A stretch of DNA of 64,000 nt, from positions 6,272,501 through 6,336,500 of the forward strand of contig NC_133194.1 of NCBI RefSeq assembly GCF_049306965.1. The letters are read 5' to 3'. The notes beneath the pieces are model-generated. The model was not told where the DNA came from. It ran no database searches and saw only the letters and a list, made by a program, of their open reading frames with translations. The position numbers were made by a program, and so were the translations under genes. This stretch comes from Danio rerio (lineage: Eukaryota > Chordata > Actinopteri > Cypriniformes > Danionidae). Shown here in pieces: positions 45,634 through 59,160 of this stretch; the stretch's first letter is position 1; every line of letters starts with the position of its first letter.

Positions 45634-45950
45634 TTTTAGCTTCTGCTTAGTTCCTTATTTATCAGGAGTCGCCACAGCAAAATAAACCGCTAACTATTCT
45701 AAAATAAAATGTGTTTTTTGTCTTTTCAGCCACAACCCAGTACTGGGAAACACCCATACACTTTCACAAATACAATTAAGTTCATATAGCGCATAGCTTT
45801 GTACTGTGAGGTAAACCAGAGCACCTGGAGTAAATCAAGGAGAACATGCAAACTCCACACAGAAACGCCAACTAGCCCAACCAGAACTCGAAACAGCAAC
45901 CTTCTTGCTGTGAGGCAACAGTGCTAACCACTGAGCCACCATGCTGCCAT
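45634..45950 (-). mobile_element. DANA SINE copy, reverse orientation, diverged
   Basis: From ttctgcttagttccttattt to cttcttgctgtgaggcaaca and the ccaccatgctgcc end. It is more diverged than the 44075 copy. Confidence 0.82.
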
Positions 45951-46917
45951 TATTTTATAAGTACATATTTATATGAAAGTGAGAGGTCTCGGAGTGCATC
46001 GCCAAACAAACCTACTCCACCCATTCTTTGAACAACAGTATCACACTTTGCATTTTGTTTTGCATTAGTTTTACATAGACATGCTTACAGTAAACAACCG
46101 TTTGTTTATGACTGTTCCTATGTAGGTGTGGTATGGAATCCGTATATATACCTGCAACTATGTGTCTGAAGAGACCCACCTGGGAAGGTCTATGAACTCC
46201 TGTTGAACTCCACCAGCATTTTTAAAGCTGTCAAAAAAAAGGGTGGTACTCCTGAAGTTTTATGCTCTTAACGTGTAAATAAAACACAGGGAAGTGTCAG
46301 AGAAAAAGGTCAAACATTTGATGATATACTATACATGGTTTTATGGTTCACACAATTTACACAGTGTGACAAATAAAGGAGTGTGACATTTAACGCCTGA
46401 AGTATGACAAATAATGCCGGTTTCCTATCAAACGCAGAATAGTAATTAGGTGCAAAATAACAATTTACCAATTTGTTGTTGCTCTTTGAATTATTCAAAG
46501 CCTATAATGTGCAGCTGGTGAATAAAACTTGTGTCTTTTGTTTTTGTGTCTTTTACATTTGTTTTTGAGAATTAAATATTTATGTTTTCATAGTTTGCTT
46601 AGAATAATCATAAAGCAATGCAGAAACCCATTGGAAATTTAATTAATTCGTTTCCTTGGGGTTATTACATTATATTGGACTTTGTGAGTGATATTTGGAT
46701 TAAGCTAACGCAATAAAAACATTCAGAAGCTTTTATGGCCCTTCTTAATAATCCAGATATGACTCGCACAGTCAATTTGTAGTTTTTTTGATTGCCTCCC
46801 CCCCCCCCTCAAAAAAAAATGCATTTCAATTAGTTTTTCTTTGTCTTTTTTAGGTTCTCACTGCGTTGCTTTTGTACTGTTCCTCGCTGTGAATGTGACC
46901 CTTTATAAGCAGGTAAG
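45951..46917. other. Non-coding sequence, nothing recognised
   Basis: Contains a run of C at 46798-46808. Short frames only. Confidence 0.5.
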
Positions 46918-47095
46918 CGTTTGAGGACAAAGGGTGTGTCAGATCAATACAAAGCGCACGTTAGGTAACATCTAGAGAGTAACAAGGGGACAGATTCTTT
47001 CATTTTTCTCCCTCAGGGTTTGACAAGTACGTGCAAGCAGGAGCCAGGAGAACTGTGTTAGCAGCGCCCTCCGCCCTCCTGTCAGTCACATTTAG
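46918..47095. repeat. Duplicated segment, copy 1 (unknown role)
   Basis: Starts caggtaagcgtttgaggaca and runs through taacatctagagagtaacaa, gacagattctttcatttttc, tccctcagggtttgacaagt and gcgccctccgccctcctgtc. The segment at 53385-53570 matches in the same order and orientation at roughly 70-75 percent by eye. It matches no repeat family I know. Confidence 0.6.
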
Positions 47096-47515
47096 TCCTT
47101 TTCAGAAATTCATAATGATCTTGAGCAATTCTTTTCTTCTGATGATGATTGCAATTTCATGATTATTTAGTTCTGCGCAAGTTCCAAAAGTTTTGTCCAA
47201 AATGTCTTAAGCATTGCATTAATAGGAATTTGTTCTGTTATTGCTCTTTTAAAAAAGAAGTAATTTAATATAACAAATTGTGTGTACATGAACAGAGAAC
47301 TAAAGCATGCAAAGTTGAATCTTAATAATGAAGTTTTTTTTATTTCCTCATGACAAATGATGACTGGTAGATAAAATAGAAATGGAAAAAGGGAAATGTA
47401 AAAATGTGTGTGTGATTTCTGTACGGATATATAGATATTTACTGCAATAAAATGTAAAAAAAATATTTAATTTATAAATATACAGAAAATATATAGGTAC
47501 ATATATAGATACAGG
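47096..47515. other. AT-rich sequence, nothing recognised
   Basis: No feature seen. Confidence 0.5.
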
Positions 47516-47660
47516 GTCACATGGTGGCGTGGGGGGTAGCACTGTCGCCTTACAGCAAGAAGGTCGCTTTTTCGAGCCCCGGTTGGGCCAGTTGGCATTT
47601 CTGTGTGGAGTTTGCATGTTCTCCCAATGTTCCCATGGGTTTCCTCCAGCTGCTTTACTT
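47516..47660 (+). mobile_element. DANA SINE, 5' part only
   Basis: Has the tRNA-related head (ggtagcactgtcgccttaca, ggtcgctttttcgagccccg) and the start of the core (gccagttggcatttctgtgt), then stops near the ctccagctgc word. The 3' part is missing. Confidence 0.82.
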
Positions 47661-47746
47661 TAAACTTTATTATCCTGTTTGGGAAACTAAAATTGCAGCA
47701 AGGTGCCATAACACAGGTGAAGTTCCGTGTAGACATTAACAAAATA

Positions 47747-48258
47747 TTGATCACACTTTATTTTGATGGTTCGCTTGTTGAATCGAAGTTACATTGCATC
47801 TACATGCCAAGTAATTCTCTATAAGTAGAGTATAAGTAGACTTTAAGTTGGGTTTAGGGTACTGTAACGACCGGGGTGGAGTGACAGATACGACTGCAGG
47901 TAAGATCCAATATGCAGGTTTATTCAGAAAACAAGACAGGGAAACGCGTTGTATTGTCACAAAATGCAAACAAGACTCGGCCAACTGGAACAGTGAATGT
48001 GTGGCTTAAGTAGGGTGAGTATCAGTCTCTAACAAGGTTCAGCTGGTGAGAATGCAATCAAGCTAGATGTGTCAGCATGGGTGTCTGGGAGCAGTGCATG
48101 TATGAAAATGTAGTCCTGGGAAATGTAGTTCTGAGAGTTCGTGTACTTGCAAGGTTTCTTATAGTCAGTTAAATGTCTGTTGAAGAAGCAATATCAGCAG
48201 ATATTAGGCAGACTGTCTACTGATACTCAAATGGACCATCAAAATGAAGTGTTACCAA
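47747..48258. mobile_element. Miniature element 'acactttattttgatggt', split by an insert
   Basis: Outer arms acactttattttgatggttc and tggaccatcaaaatgaagtg are inverted and match 50589-50818. About 47872-48137 is foreign: it starts gtaacgaccggggtggagtg and ends ctgggaaatgtagttctgag, an unclassified dispersed element. Confidence 0.7.
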
Positions 48259-48299
48259 AATATTACCACACAACATAAAATACGTCATTTTTTAGATGC

Positions 48300-48867
48300 A
48301 TCTCCCATTTAATGACCTAATGGCCTCCATTATAAAATAATTTCTACTTCTATTTGTACTGCAAATAGGAACTCTAAAATGACGTCCTGATGGCAGCAGC
48401 TGAAACACAGAGTACAATGAGAGTACAATGGGTGATCCGGGGTACATAGGATAACCTGAGCTCCTGAGTTTAAAACATAATTACGGTAAATTACCATTGC
48501 ACCAGTTTGGTTAAAACCAATGATCTTGCCTGCAACCTTCACAAGGCTACTCAACCTGTTCATATTTGACAAACTCAGATTACCGTACCAAGCTACGATG
48601 CAGAGAGATCAAACAGATTCAATAAATTGTTTATAAAACTGTGTCATCATAGAGATACAAACCCCAAACAATCTAAATTTCCTTAGAAAAAACAGTCTTT
48701 GTTAAACTTTTTTTATAGACAGCCCGAGTGTTAGGTTGGATTGTCAAACTTAATGTCAATAACGACCCCTAGATATTTATGTGTCAACAATTTCAATGTC
48801 CAAAACTTTAATATTTGTTATGCTGGGGGTAGGAGAAGCCTTCCTGTAATCTATCACCATGTCTTTC
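48300..48867 (-). mobile_element. LINE reverse-transcriptase C-terminal fragment
   Basis: Minus-strand pieces in different frames read KTKDMVIDYRKASPTPSI, then KYLGVVIDIKFDN, LFGV, a FIES-type stretch, MNRLSSLVKVAGKIIGF and LLPSGRHFRVP. This order is the end of the reverse transcriptase of an L2/CR1-like fish LINE. Several stops and frame changes show it is dead. Confidence 0.75.
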
Positions 48868-48925
48868 GTTTTCCCCACACTCCAAGACATGAGCTGTAGG
48901 TGAATTGGGTAAGCTAAATTGTTCT
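48868..48925 (-). mobile_element. Short DANA-like fragment beside the LINE piece
   Basis: The phrase ttccccacactccaagacat followed by gagctgtaggtgaattgggt is DANA core sequence read on the plus strand. Only about 60 bp are left, directly against the LINE fragment. Confidence 0.55.
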
Positions 48926-50588
48926 TCAAGAGTTTGCACTTAGATATTGCTTGATAATGATAGGAGGTTTGGCGTGCTGTCCTAGGAGAGAACCCTGAGC
49001 TCGGAGATAATTGAGCCCTGGTCACATGTAAGGGGAGTAGGACATCAGATAGTTCTCGAGAGCTCCCCATTGTAAAGGAGGAGATGGGGCGGATGGGGCG
49101 TTTCATCGGAAAATGAAGATAAGGGAGTAGTTTTAGCCCGGGTACTTACAGTGAGTTTGGATTAATCTGATTGGCTTATTATTGATTCTAAATGAGATGC
49201 CAACTGCGATCATATCACATGCTCCTCTCGAAGTTAGTTTGTAAAACTTGACGTAGTGTATGTGTGTATGTCCTGGTCCTCCAGGTTGGGGATTGAGTGT
49301 TGGGCTAACAACTCACCTCATAAATGTTACCAAACACCAATATGATGCGGCTAAATATCAACTTCGAGATAAGTTGCCCTGGGAGTAAGTAATTACATTT
49401 ATAGATACTAACAGTGCCTATAGATAATCATCATACACCTTTAAAATAATGACTTTATTTGTCATACAGCCTGAAATCAAATCCCATTCTAAATAACCTT
49501 TTCAGCCATTGAAATGTTTTTGTAGCTTTCTCCTAACCTGTGCCTTTATACAACTAAATCCCGAAGCTCTTTTGAAAGCAGGGTGTAATTTAAGTAAAGG
49601 TATAGATTTTTTTATCTAGAAATATAGATGATTTTCTATAGGCTCTATATAGTTAAAAATCTGTGTCTCAGTGATGCTAAAAATAACACAGACCTTGACT
49701 AAAGTATTCTTTTTCCTCCTTAAACATTAAGCCCAAAGTCTTTGTCGTTAGTGTCAGTGTGTCTTAACTATGAGGTACTGAAGACAAATTTCAGGAATGT
49801 GCAAACAAAGACCTGTACAGGCCCGTCACATAATCGTCTGCTAGCCCTCACCCAATGAGGATCTTTCCTTTTCACCTGATCCTTCTCGCCGTGTTGGGGA
49901 ATTTCAGAGGGTTTGTTGTTTTTGTGTGGTTTTCAAAGACTAATGCCAACCTTGAAGAGTAAAGATATATGCTTGTCGAGAGGTTCATTTACGCTCGTGC
50001 ATGCAAGAAAACACCATATCATTAACCAAAAAGGTGTTTTGGGTGTGTTGCACTCTTCCAATAACAGTAATCTTAAATAAGCCTTGCTCACGTAAAGCTT
50101 GCAGCAAGTTTTTAGAAAGCTTTGTATTTTTAATGGTCTGTTTTTCTCCATGACGTTCGATTTTAAGAATAAAACACTGAAGGGCTTGTTTTTTAGTCTT
50201 TATTTAAAACTTTTTCCTCTTACGTAAGTCTTAAAGCATTGAGAGTAGGGGGGCATTTTTTCAGGCTTCAGTTTGCTGTACTTTTATTGGACCACCCAGT
50301 CCCCACCCCACTCCACCCATTAAGGCTCACATTACTGAAGCACAAAGGCCCAAATCTGCAGTTTAACTCATGCACTGCCGGGTTTCTGCTCAGGAGAGTA
50401 TTGATGTTTGACATACAGATGGATACTGTAAACACGCAGACTGATCATGAGCAAGGTTGTGTCCTTCTGCAGATGTTCACAGTGTTAAATCATCAGTCAG
50501 AACCAGGTTACCTTGTTCAATACCTTACAGTGTTAAACAGGATCTTAGAAAATTAGCTCAACACCAACTCCTCCTGTAGTCATGAACA
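48926..50588. other. Non-coding sequence, nothing certain
   Basis: A phrase ggtcctccaggttggggatt at about 49275 resembles part of a zebrafish dispersed repeat. The remaining frames, including 49933-50151 and 50239-50556, show no domain. Confidence 0.45.
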
Positions 50589-50818
50589 GTAACACTTTAT
50601 TTTGATGGTCCATTTGAGGATCAGTAGACTGTCTGCTTAATGACACTGCTCCTTCAACAGGCATTTAACTGACTATAAGAAACTTTGCAAGTACATGTCA
50701 ACTTACACTAACCCAAACCCCAATCTAACTGTCTACTTATAATCTAATGAGAATTAGTTGGCATGTAGATGCAATGTAACTTAAATTCAACAAACGGACC
50801 ATCAAATAAAGTGTGACC
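50589..50818. mobile_element. Miniature element 'acactttattttgatggtcc', intact copy
   Basis: Inverted ends acactttattttgatggtcc and ggaccatcaaataaagtgtg with a body of about 190 bp. It is the reference copy for the interrupted ones at 33064 and 47747. Confidence 0.8.
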
Positions 50819-52551
<1,733 letters not shown>

Positions 52552-52797
52552 TTCTTTACATAAATGTTTACTCTAGTTTATCTGAGTTGTTTTATTAGAT
52601 ACTAGTAACTGAAACATACAAAACCGGTATGTCATATAGTTTTATTGTATCTGAATTGTCTGTAATTGCATTACAAAACATAATTGAGAGCTATAGCTAT
52701 GATGAATGTAATAGTACTATTGCTAATAACAGGTCGTCTACATGATATTCAAAGAGCACAATTGTGGTGAATTCAACTCTGAGCAGAATGGAAACTA

Positions 52798-52927
52798 CAG
52801 TTGAAACCAGAAGTTTACATACACTTTTTAAATGTCTGATGGTAAATCATACTTAACGCTTACTACTTTAGGTTCATTAGGATTAGCTAAATCATTTACA
52901 TTTGCTAAATGCCAGAATAATGAGAGA
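52798..52927 (+). mobile_element. Left end of a Tc1-like transposon
   Basis: cagttgaaaccagaagttta then catacactttttaaatgtct is a Tc1-family terminus (the Sleeping Beauty type has cagttgaagtcggaagttta). It stops at the TC repeat that follows; no transposase is attached. Confidence 0.75.
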
Positions 52928-52969
<42 letters not shown>

Positions 52970-52983
52970 GTCTCTCTCTCTTC
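52928..52983. repeat. (TC)n microsatellite
   Basis: About 26 TC units with two small interruptions. ORFs across it are artefacts. Confidence 0.95.
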
Positions 52984-53384
52984 TTTCGTGCACGACTCCT
53001 CTACATCCTCGGGAAGTATGCCAGATCAGTTACCCCGATCTGTTCAAGTACCTTGCGATTCACAAATTAAGCACTATATATATGTATGGAGAAAAAAACA
53101 CCCGTGAGAACTTGTCCATGTTTGGCATTCCTTCAAAAAGTAGCTCTTTTATTCGATATGATGTTGTGAGTCATAATCATAAGTGAATCATTTGTTTACT
53201 GTAATAGGATTATATTGAAACAAAGCGTCTGTTTGCGCAAGCGATATCTTTTGTGAGTCTCTGCACAACCCCTAGGTTTGGTCAAAGCATGCAGATGGCT
53301 GGAGCTAAAAAAATGGCAGTTATTGTGTTTTGTGCTTATCTTTTTTTAATGCAGGCCTGCAGTGAAGGTGGCCTGTGAACGCTC

Positions 53385-53570
53385 AGGTGAGCGTTTGAGG
53401 ACAGCGGGGTGTGTCTGACTGAATTGAAGTGCAGGTTGGGTAGCATCTAGAGACCAGGGGAAGGATTCTTTCATTCCTTCTCCCTCCGGGTTTGGCAAGT
53501 AAACACAAGCATGACAGCAGGAAAAAAAAACTGCTATCGGTGACCTACGCCCTCCCATCAATCACTCATC
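53385..53570. repeat. Duplicated segment, copy 2 (unknown role)
   Basis: Starts caggtgagcgtttgaggaca and continues with gtagcatctagagaccaggg, gaaggattctttcattcctt, tccctccgggtttggcaagt and acgccctcccatcaatcact. It matches 46918-47095 in order and orientation, 6.45 kb away. Confidence 0.6.
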
Positions 53571-54989
53571 AGGTTCATTCACACTCTCTGCTGTCAAATG
53601 TTCTTGTGAAATATTTCTTGTGGTTGAATTTAAGCTTACGAAGGCTTTTTATGGGGGGGTTGAAGTGGTTTGGTATCTGCGATTCTGCTTCCCAGATGTG
53701 ATGGATGAAGCCCCAGGCTGATTTTTTTCAATTACTGTCTTGTAGAGCTGCACGATAAACTGAGAATCACGATTTTTCTGGTTAAGGGTGTGTTCTTAAT
53801 TGCTCTTGTTCAGCTCTCCTGAATTATTATTTATTTTTGGCGAAAAAGAAAATGTTCTAGAACTTATACATTAGTTCTGTTTCACTTGGTGTTCATGCTG
53901 TCATTTTAAGACCAAATCTAAAGACACAAAACAAAAATGGCTTTTGAGAAATATTTTGCAATTGAGCTTTCTCCACACCCAAAACAGTGCTAGGCTGAAC
54001 ACAATTGTTGTATGTGCCGACAAGTGATTCTATTTTTATCATTTGCAAACTCGTCAAGAGTTTATATAATGTGTTAAAGAGTCAATAAAGTGCCAGGAAT
54101 TCCTCCATCACACCTTGATTTCTTAAGCAGTCCTGTTTCCAATGCCTAAACTAAGTTGTCTAGATTGTAACTATGACTAGATCTTGTGATATATCCTGTT
54201 TTTGGTTCATTTAGATGTCTTTGGTCCACATTTTATTAATATTGCCTGTAAAACACAAGGTTATTGTAGAAAAAAATAATCTTCTCAACAATCTTGGTCC
54301 ATTTCCGATGGCGGTGTAACGTTTTTTCAAATGAACCAAATACAGTCAATCCAGAATTTATTATGCACAGCCTGAAAATACCACCAATCAGAGAACTGCT
54401 GCAAGCAAAGTTTACCAATAGATATATTTAACTCTTACTCTTATATAAATGACACAGTCAGGTCAGTCCTTTTATAGTCTTTAAATGTTTCCATATGCCC
54501 ACATATTACACAAAAATGTATAGATGTAACCTCAAATTTTATATTAATAGGTTTATATTTCTGTCATCTTCTGATTTGATTGTGTCATTCGCAGTACTTC
54601 ATTGCATTCCATGGCAACTATATAGGTCTTTTTGTAATTTTGTTAAATTTTACTTAGTTTGTTTTAAATCAGACATTTGTAAAATTTTGATTCTTCTTGA
54701 TGATGATTGGTTTGGCTACAACAAAAATGAATGGGATAAACCAGTTCTGCTGACGAGAACCTACATGTTTGAACTTATCGGACAGAAGACTTGTCGCCTG
54801 TCCAAGTTTTAGAAACAACAAATAATAAGTTGACTTCTAGATGATCATTTGGTATCAGAAGTGGCTTATATAAAAAGCAAAGGCCTCTAGATTACCCTTT
54901 TTTACCTAAATAAAATATGATTATACCTTGCTTTTTAATGATTTAATTAGGACAGTAAGATCTGACTTTGCTTTACAGAAAAAAATGTC
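53571..54989. other. Non-coding sequence, nothing recognised
   Basis: A g-run lies at 53654-53660. The ORF at 54495-54812 is AT-rich without a domain. Confidence 0.5.
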
Positions 54990-55640
54990 CAGTATATAGT
55001 ATAAAGTCATGGTGCAGTGGAAAAAGAATGAATATTGTGCATGACTCCCATGAGCTTGGAGGACTACATCCATACATCTCTGCAATGACTCAAAGAACTT
55101 ATTAATAAAGTCATCTGTGGCAAAGAAAGCGTTCCTACAGGAACTCCCAGAGTCCATAAAGATTCTTTGGATTCATCTTCAATGCCTCCACCTTCATCTT
55201 ACCCCAGATATGCTCAATAGTGTTCATGCCTGGTGACTGGGCTGGCCAATTCTTGAGCACATTGACCTTCTTTGCTTTCAGGAACTTTGATATAAAGGCT
55301 GAAGTATGAGAAGGAGCGCTATCCTGCTGGATAATTCACCCTCTCCTGTGGTTTGTAATGTAATGGGCAGCACAAAAGTCTTGATACCTCAGGCTGTTGA
55401 TGTTGCCATCCACTCTGCAGATCTCTCGCACACCCTCATACTGAATGTAACCCAAAATCATGATTTCTGTGAGCATCTTGTGTCCATGCAGGTTCATGTA
55501 GGTCTTCTGCAGTATCTGTGATGATTGGGATGCAGTTCAACAGATTATTCATCTGAAAAGATTGATTAAAAGAGGTTACTATTTGTTGCTCTTACAACTG
55601 GGGTCAACGTCAAGACTTTTCTCAGGTAGTGTATAGAGTT
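54990..55640 (-). mobile_element. Tc1/mariner transposase fossil (DD34E type)
   Basis: Minus-strand translation gives NHDFGLHSV-like then YEGVREICRVDGNINSLRYQ, QQDSAPSHTSAFISKF (second catalytic Asp), and NWPAQSPGMNTIEHIWGKMK (third catalytic residue Glu, with the usual SPDLN Asp changed to Gly). Stop codons and at least one frame change follow, so it is dead. Clear terminal repeats were not found. Confidence 0.8.
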
Positions 55641-56159
55641 GTGCACATCTTACAATCTACATGAACTTTCCTCTCTATGTTTTCTCATAGTGGCATCTTT
55701 AATCTAGACTATATGCCAGCATGAGACTAAAATCATTCTTTCACGACTTGCACATAATACTCCCAAGATCAGTCTGACATCCTAAAATATACTGAAGTAA
55801 TATTCTTAGAGCTTGTGTCAGCTTGTCTGCAGCAGATTGTTGCCCTTTTAAGGTTCGTTGTTGGAACCGTTTTGCAAGTGCATTCAAACAGAAGAACACG
55901 GGCCAAAATCTCACACATGTGTCTAATAGTTTCACTATACACCATCCAGTACTGTTGGGCTCCCAGTTAATTAGAATGGCTTGTGCAACAGAAGACGTGA
56001 CTTTTCCACTGCTGTTTCCAAGAGGTGGAAGTAACTGTTGCTTAAACATTCAGAGTCTTAACTTTTTTTTTTATAGTGTAACTGTGAGTTTTGTGATTAA
56101 TGTGTGAGCTTGTAGATGGGCAGTTTTCTGTTAGCAGTAAAGTAGGAAATATATAAAGC
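55641..56159. other. Non-coding sequence, nothing recognised
   Basis: Short overlapping frames on both strands without domains. Confidence 0.5.
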
Positions 56160-56508
56160 ATGATAAGTAGCACTGTCGGCTTGCAGCAAGAAAACTGCTG
56201 GTTTGAGTCCCGGCTGGGCCAGTTGGCTGTTCTGTGTGGAGTTTGCATATTCTTCCAGTGTTTGCGTGGGTTTTCTCAGGGTGCTCTGGTTTACCCCATG
56301 ATCCTAAGACATGCACTGTAAGTGAATTGGATGAGGTAAATTGGCCGTAGTGTGTTTGTAAATTTGAGTGTGAATGGGTGTTTCTCATTACTGGGTTGCG
56401 GGTGGAAAGGCATCCACTGCATAAACCAAATGCTGGAATAGTTGGCGGTTCATTCCGCTGTGACGACACCTGATAAATAAGGGACTAAGCCGAAGGAAAA
56501 TGAATGAT
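56160..56508 (+). mobile_element. DANA SINE, near full length
   Basis: tRNA-related head (gtagcactgtcggcttgcag, gctggtttgagtcccggctg), core and tail (ggcggttcattccgctgtga, gccgaaggaaaatgaatg). Confidence 0.9.
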
Positions 56509-56539
56509 TCTGAATGCTAAATCTTTGCTGACTGACCAG

Positions 56540-56797
56540 CCTAATCTCACGAGGAAACGTGAGTATTTTACGTTTTGTCAGTTTAGTGGCTAATTCGTAC
56601 AAATTCGTACGAGTCCAGTTGTATGAAAATGTACGATTTTAAAAAGGAGGCGTGGCACCCAACCCCACCCCTAACCCCAACCCTCATTGGATGATGAGCA
56701 AATCATACTAAATTGTACAAATTAGATCGTAGGAATTTATACGAATTAGCCACTAAATCAAAAAAGTTACGAATTGTCATGAGATTGCGTTGGACTG
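56540..56797. mobile_element. Miniature element, second copy of the 6671 family
   Basis: Ends gtcagtttagtggctaattc and gaattagccactaaatcaaa, middle ggcacccaaccccaccccta. About 80 percent like 6671-6937 by eye. Confidence 0.78.
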
Positions 56798-56869
56798 ACT
56801 CACATTTGTAAACTGATAGAATCAGTTTACAAAAAAGTCCCATATCCACCAAGATTGTTGTCATGGTAT

Positions 56870-57410
56870 AAACATTAAGAAAATGCTAAAGCTAACTGTT
56901 TTAAAAATGATAGCAAAAACAAAAATATTAGTAATTTCAAACATGTTAGTAGTGCGTCAATCATGGAAGCATAGCAGTAAAGCAGGGTAGCAGACAGTCT
57001 ATCTTAGAAACATGTTAGCGACATGCTAATTTTAAAATGTTGATTTACTAAAACATGCACAACCATGCTAGTGCTAGCCATATTAAAAATATTTTAGCAA
57101 CATACTAGGTTTTGATTGCTAGCATGCTAATAGCATGTTAAACATGTTAACATCATGCTATCTTGTAGATGTAGATGTGTTAAACTTGCTAGAATATGTC
57201 AAATATGTTGGAAAATTATATTATAGAATATAATATATTAGAAACCTGTTTATTCATATTAACAAACTGTTACATGCTGGAGACATGTTAAATAATGTTA
57301 AACCATCATGTTAGTTACACAATTGTTAGAAATGTGCTCGCAAAGTCCACATGCTAGCAACATTCTAATGCATGCTAGTGTGGCCATGTGCTAACAGATA
57401 TTAGTAACAT
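56870..57410. repeat. Degenerate ATGCTA/ATGTTA minisatellite
   Basis: Words such as aacatgttagcgacatgcta, gctagcatgctaatagcatg and aacatgttaacatcatgcta recur irregularly every 15-30 bp. Similar words appear at 61860-61920 and 1250-1275. Confidence 0.65.
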
Positions 57411-57476
57411 TTTGACTTTGCCTGACTTTCAGTGTAAAACCTTCAAACTTTCAGCTTTTCAAAAGTTTCAGATCTA

Positions 57477-58222
57477 CAACAATGCTTTTGTTACTTGTGT
57501 TTGTCTTGTTTCTAGTCCAAATGCCTAAAAATGTGTAAATCAAGAAGCTTTTTTCTAAACAAGCACAAAATATTGACTTGTTTTCAGAAATAAAAGCAAA
57601 GTAAACTAGACGGCCAATGGGGTAAGCAACTATTTCAAAGAGAAAACTAGATTCATTTACTTGTTTTAACCTCTTAGGGCTTAATGGCCACATACGTGGA
57701 CAGCACATTTTTGCCCTTTATATTTTGTTACAGACATACAGTGTCATCCTGCAACTGTTTTGCAGCATATGAAATGTCCCAAACACTATTTTTAACTGTC
57801 CAAAATGGGCAATTTTTTTGTGTTTTCACTCTCTGATAGTCAAAATATGTTCAAAAAATATGTATGTGTTATTAATGCATTGAAAAACAGGAAAAAGTGT
57901 TTTATGTAAATTCAGACCACGAGTCCACATATTTGGACATAATTTTTCTCTAAAAGTACATTATATTAAAATATGATACTTACGTTTTTATTCTTATTAG
58001 GTTCCAATAAGCCCAAATAGCAAAGAGAATTAAAAAATGCATTTAAAAAATCACCTTGGGCCTTAAGAGGTTAAGGAAAAACTCACTTCATTGTGATATA
58101 TTCTTCCTTAAAACAAGACAATATTTTTTGCTAGTCCAGAAAATGCTGCTTATTTTAAGAATGTTAGATATTTGGACTAGAAACAAGACAACACCAAGTA
58201 AGAAAAAGCATTTTTGCAGTGT
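57477..58222. mobile_element. Inverted-repeat element (outer), split at a TTAA
   Basis: The left arm has tgtcttgtttctagtccaaa and the right arm has tttggactagaaacaagaca, inverted. A TTAA-flanked element sits inside (57666-58074). A relative without the insert is at 11274-11470. Confidence 0.7.
57666..58074. mobile_element. TTAA-flanked miniature element (piggyBac-like), nested
   Basis: 401 bp between two TTAA tetranucleotides with inverted ends cctcttagggcttaatggcc and, reversed, cctcttaaggcccaaggtg. TTAA duplication points to piggyBac or Kolobok. No ORF. Confidence 0.75.
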
Positions 58223-59119
58223 CAGCGTTTGTCTTTAGATATTTCATTTAATATTGTATGAATAAAAATCTAAAATAAAAGCTGACAAAAACTTTGTAAG
58301 TCTTAATATAATTTGTGGCCTCAGTCACATTAGTGTCTTTGACTCCCTCACTGGTGGTGTAAGGGAAAGCCCATGAGTCATGACTTATTCCCTTATAAGG
58401 TGCTGTAATCTCAGGGTTGCAGAAACTTGCCCTTGTCAAAGTAAATGTTGTGATGTGCCAAGAGCAAGAAGCACAGTCAACCTTAGGAATGTGAAAACTA
58501 AGGAGATAACACCAAAAACATACATTTTTAACTCTCTGTTGCATGCTAACGTATTAAAAAATAATAGATCTGATGCAGTTATTCATTCATAATCCTTTGT
58601 GCAACTATATGGAACAAAATCAATCAAACTCTTAGCTAATTTCAGAATACTACTCAAATTTAAAATCATTATATGCAAAACTATTTTTGGTGGTACCCTG
58701 AAGCAACTTCATTCAACAGAAGTTTAAGTGTGAGTGAATGTTCTGATGTGGTGATTTGAATATAAGACTGTATAAGCAGCACTTGTTCAGACAGAACTGT
58801 GGTGTGCAATGCCTTTCTAATTCAGCACAATCTTAATGACACCTCGCAAGATCCAATACAAACAAAAGTGATTTTAGTCTTTGGAGCATATCAAAAAAAT
58901 AATCCCTCATCACAGATTTGCAATAGATTGCAGATGCTTTTCCTGCAGTCTTGCGAATGAAATCTGTGCTCCAGCTGGCTTGGATTTGAGATGCTGTAAC
59001 CTCAGCCGGCTTCCTTCTGGAAGATTCCAGTGACGAGTTCTAGCTGGATCAAACCTGAATGAATTGAAAAGCATTTCCACAAGGACAAGCGTTTATTTTT
59101 GTTGTGTACTCTGAAGTAG

Positions 59120-59120
<1 letters not shown>
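58223..59120. other. Non-coding sequence, nothing recognised
   Basis: No supported ORF or known repeat. Confidence 0.5.

Positions 59121-59158
<38 letters not shown>
59121..59158. repeat. (AC)n microsatellite
   Basis: About 19 AC units. Confidence 0.95.

Positions 59159-59160
<2 letters not shown>

Noticed and set aside
47872-48137. Insert starting gtaacgaccgggg considered as a solo LTR
   Set aside because: It lacks a clear TG...CA pair and target duplication; left as an unclassified element.
53346-53561. 71-codon minus-strand open frame over the duplicated segment
   Set aside because: The matching frame is not kept in the copy at 46918-47095, so the shared signal is not protein coding.
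55306-55521. Plus-strand open frame opposite the Tc1 transposase fossil
   Set aside because: The coding signal (QQDSAPSH, WPAQSPGMN) is on the minus strand; this frame is its shadow.
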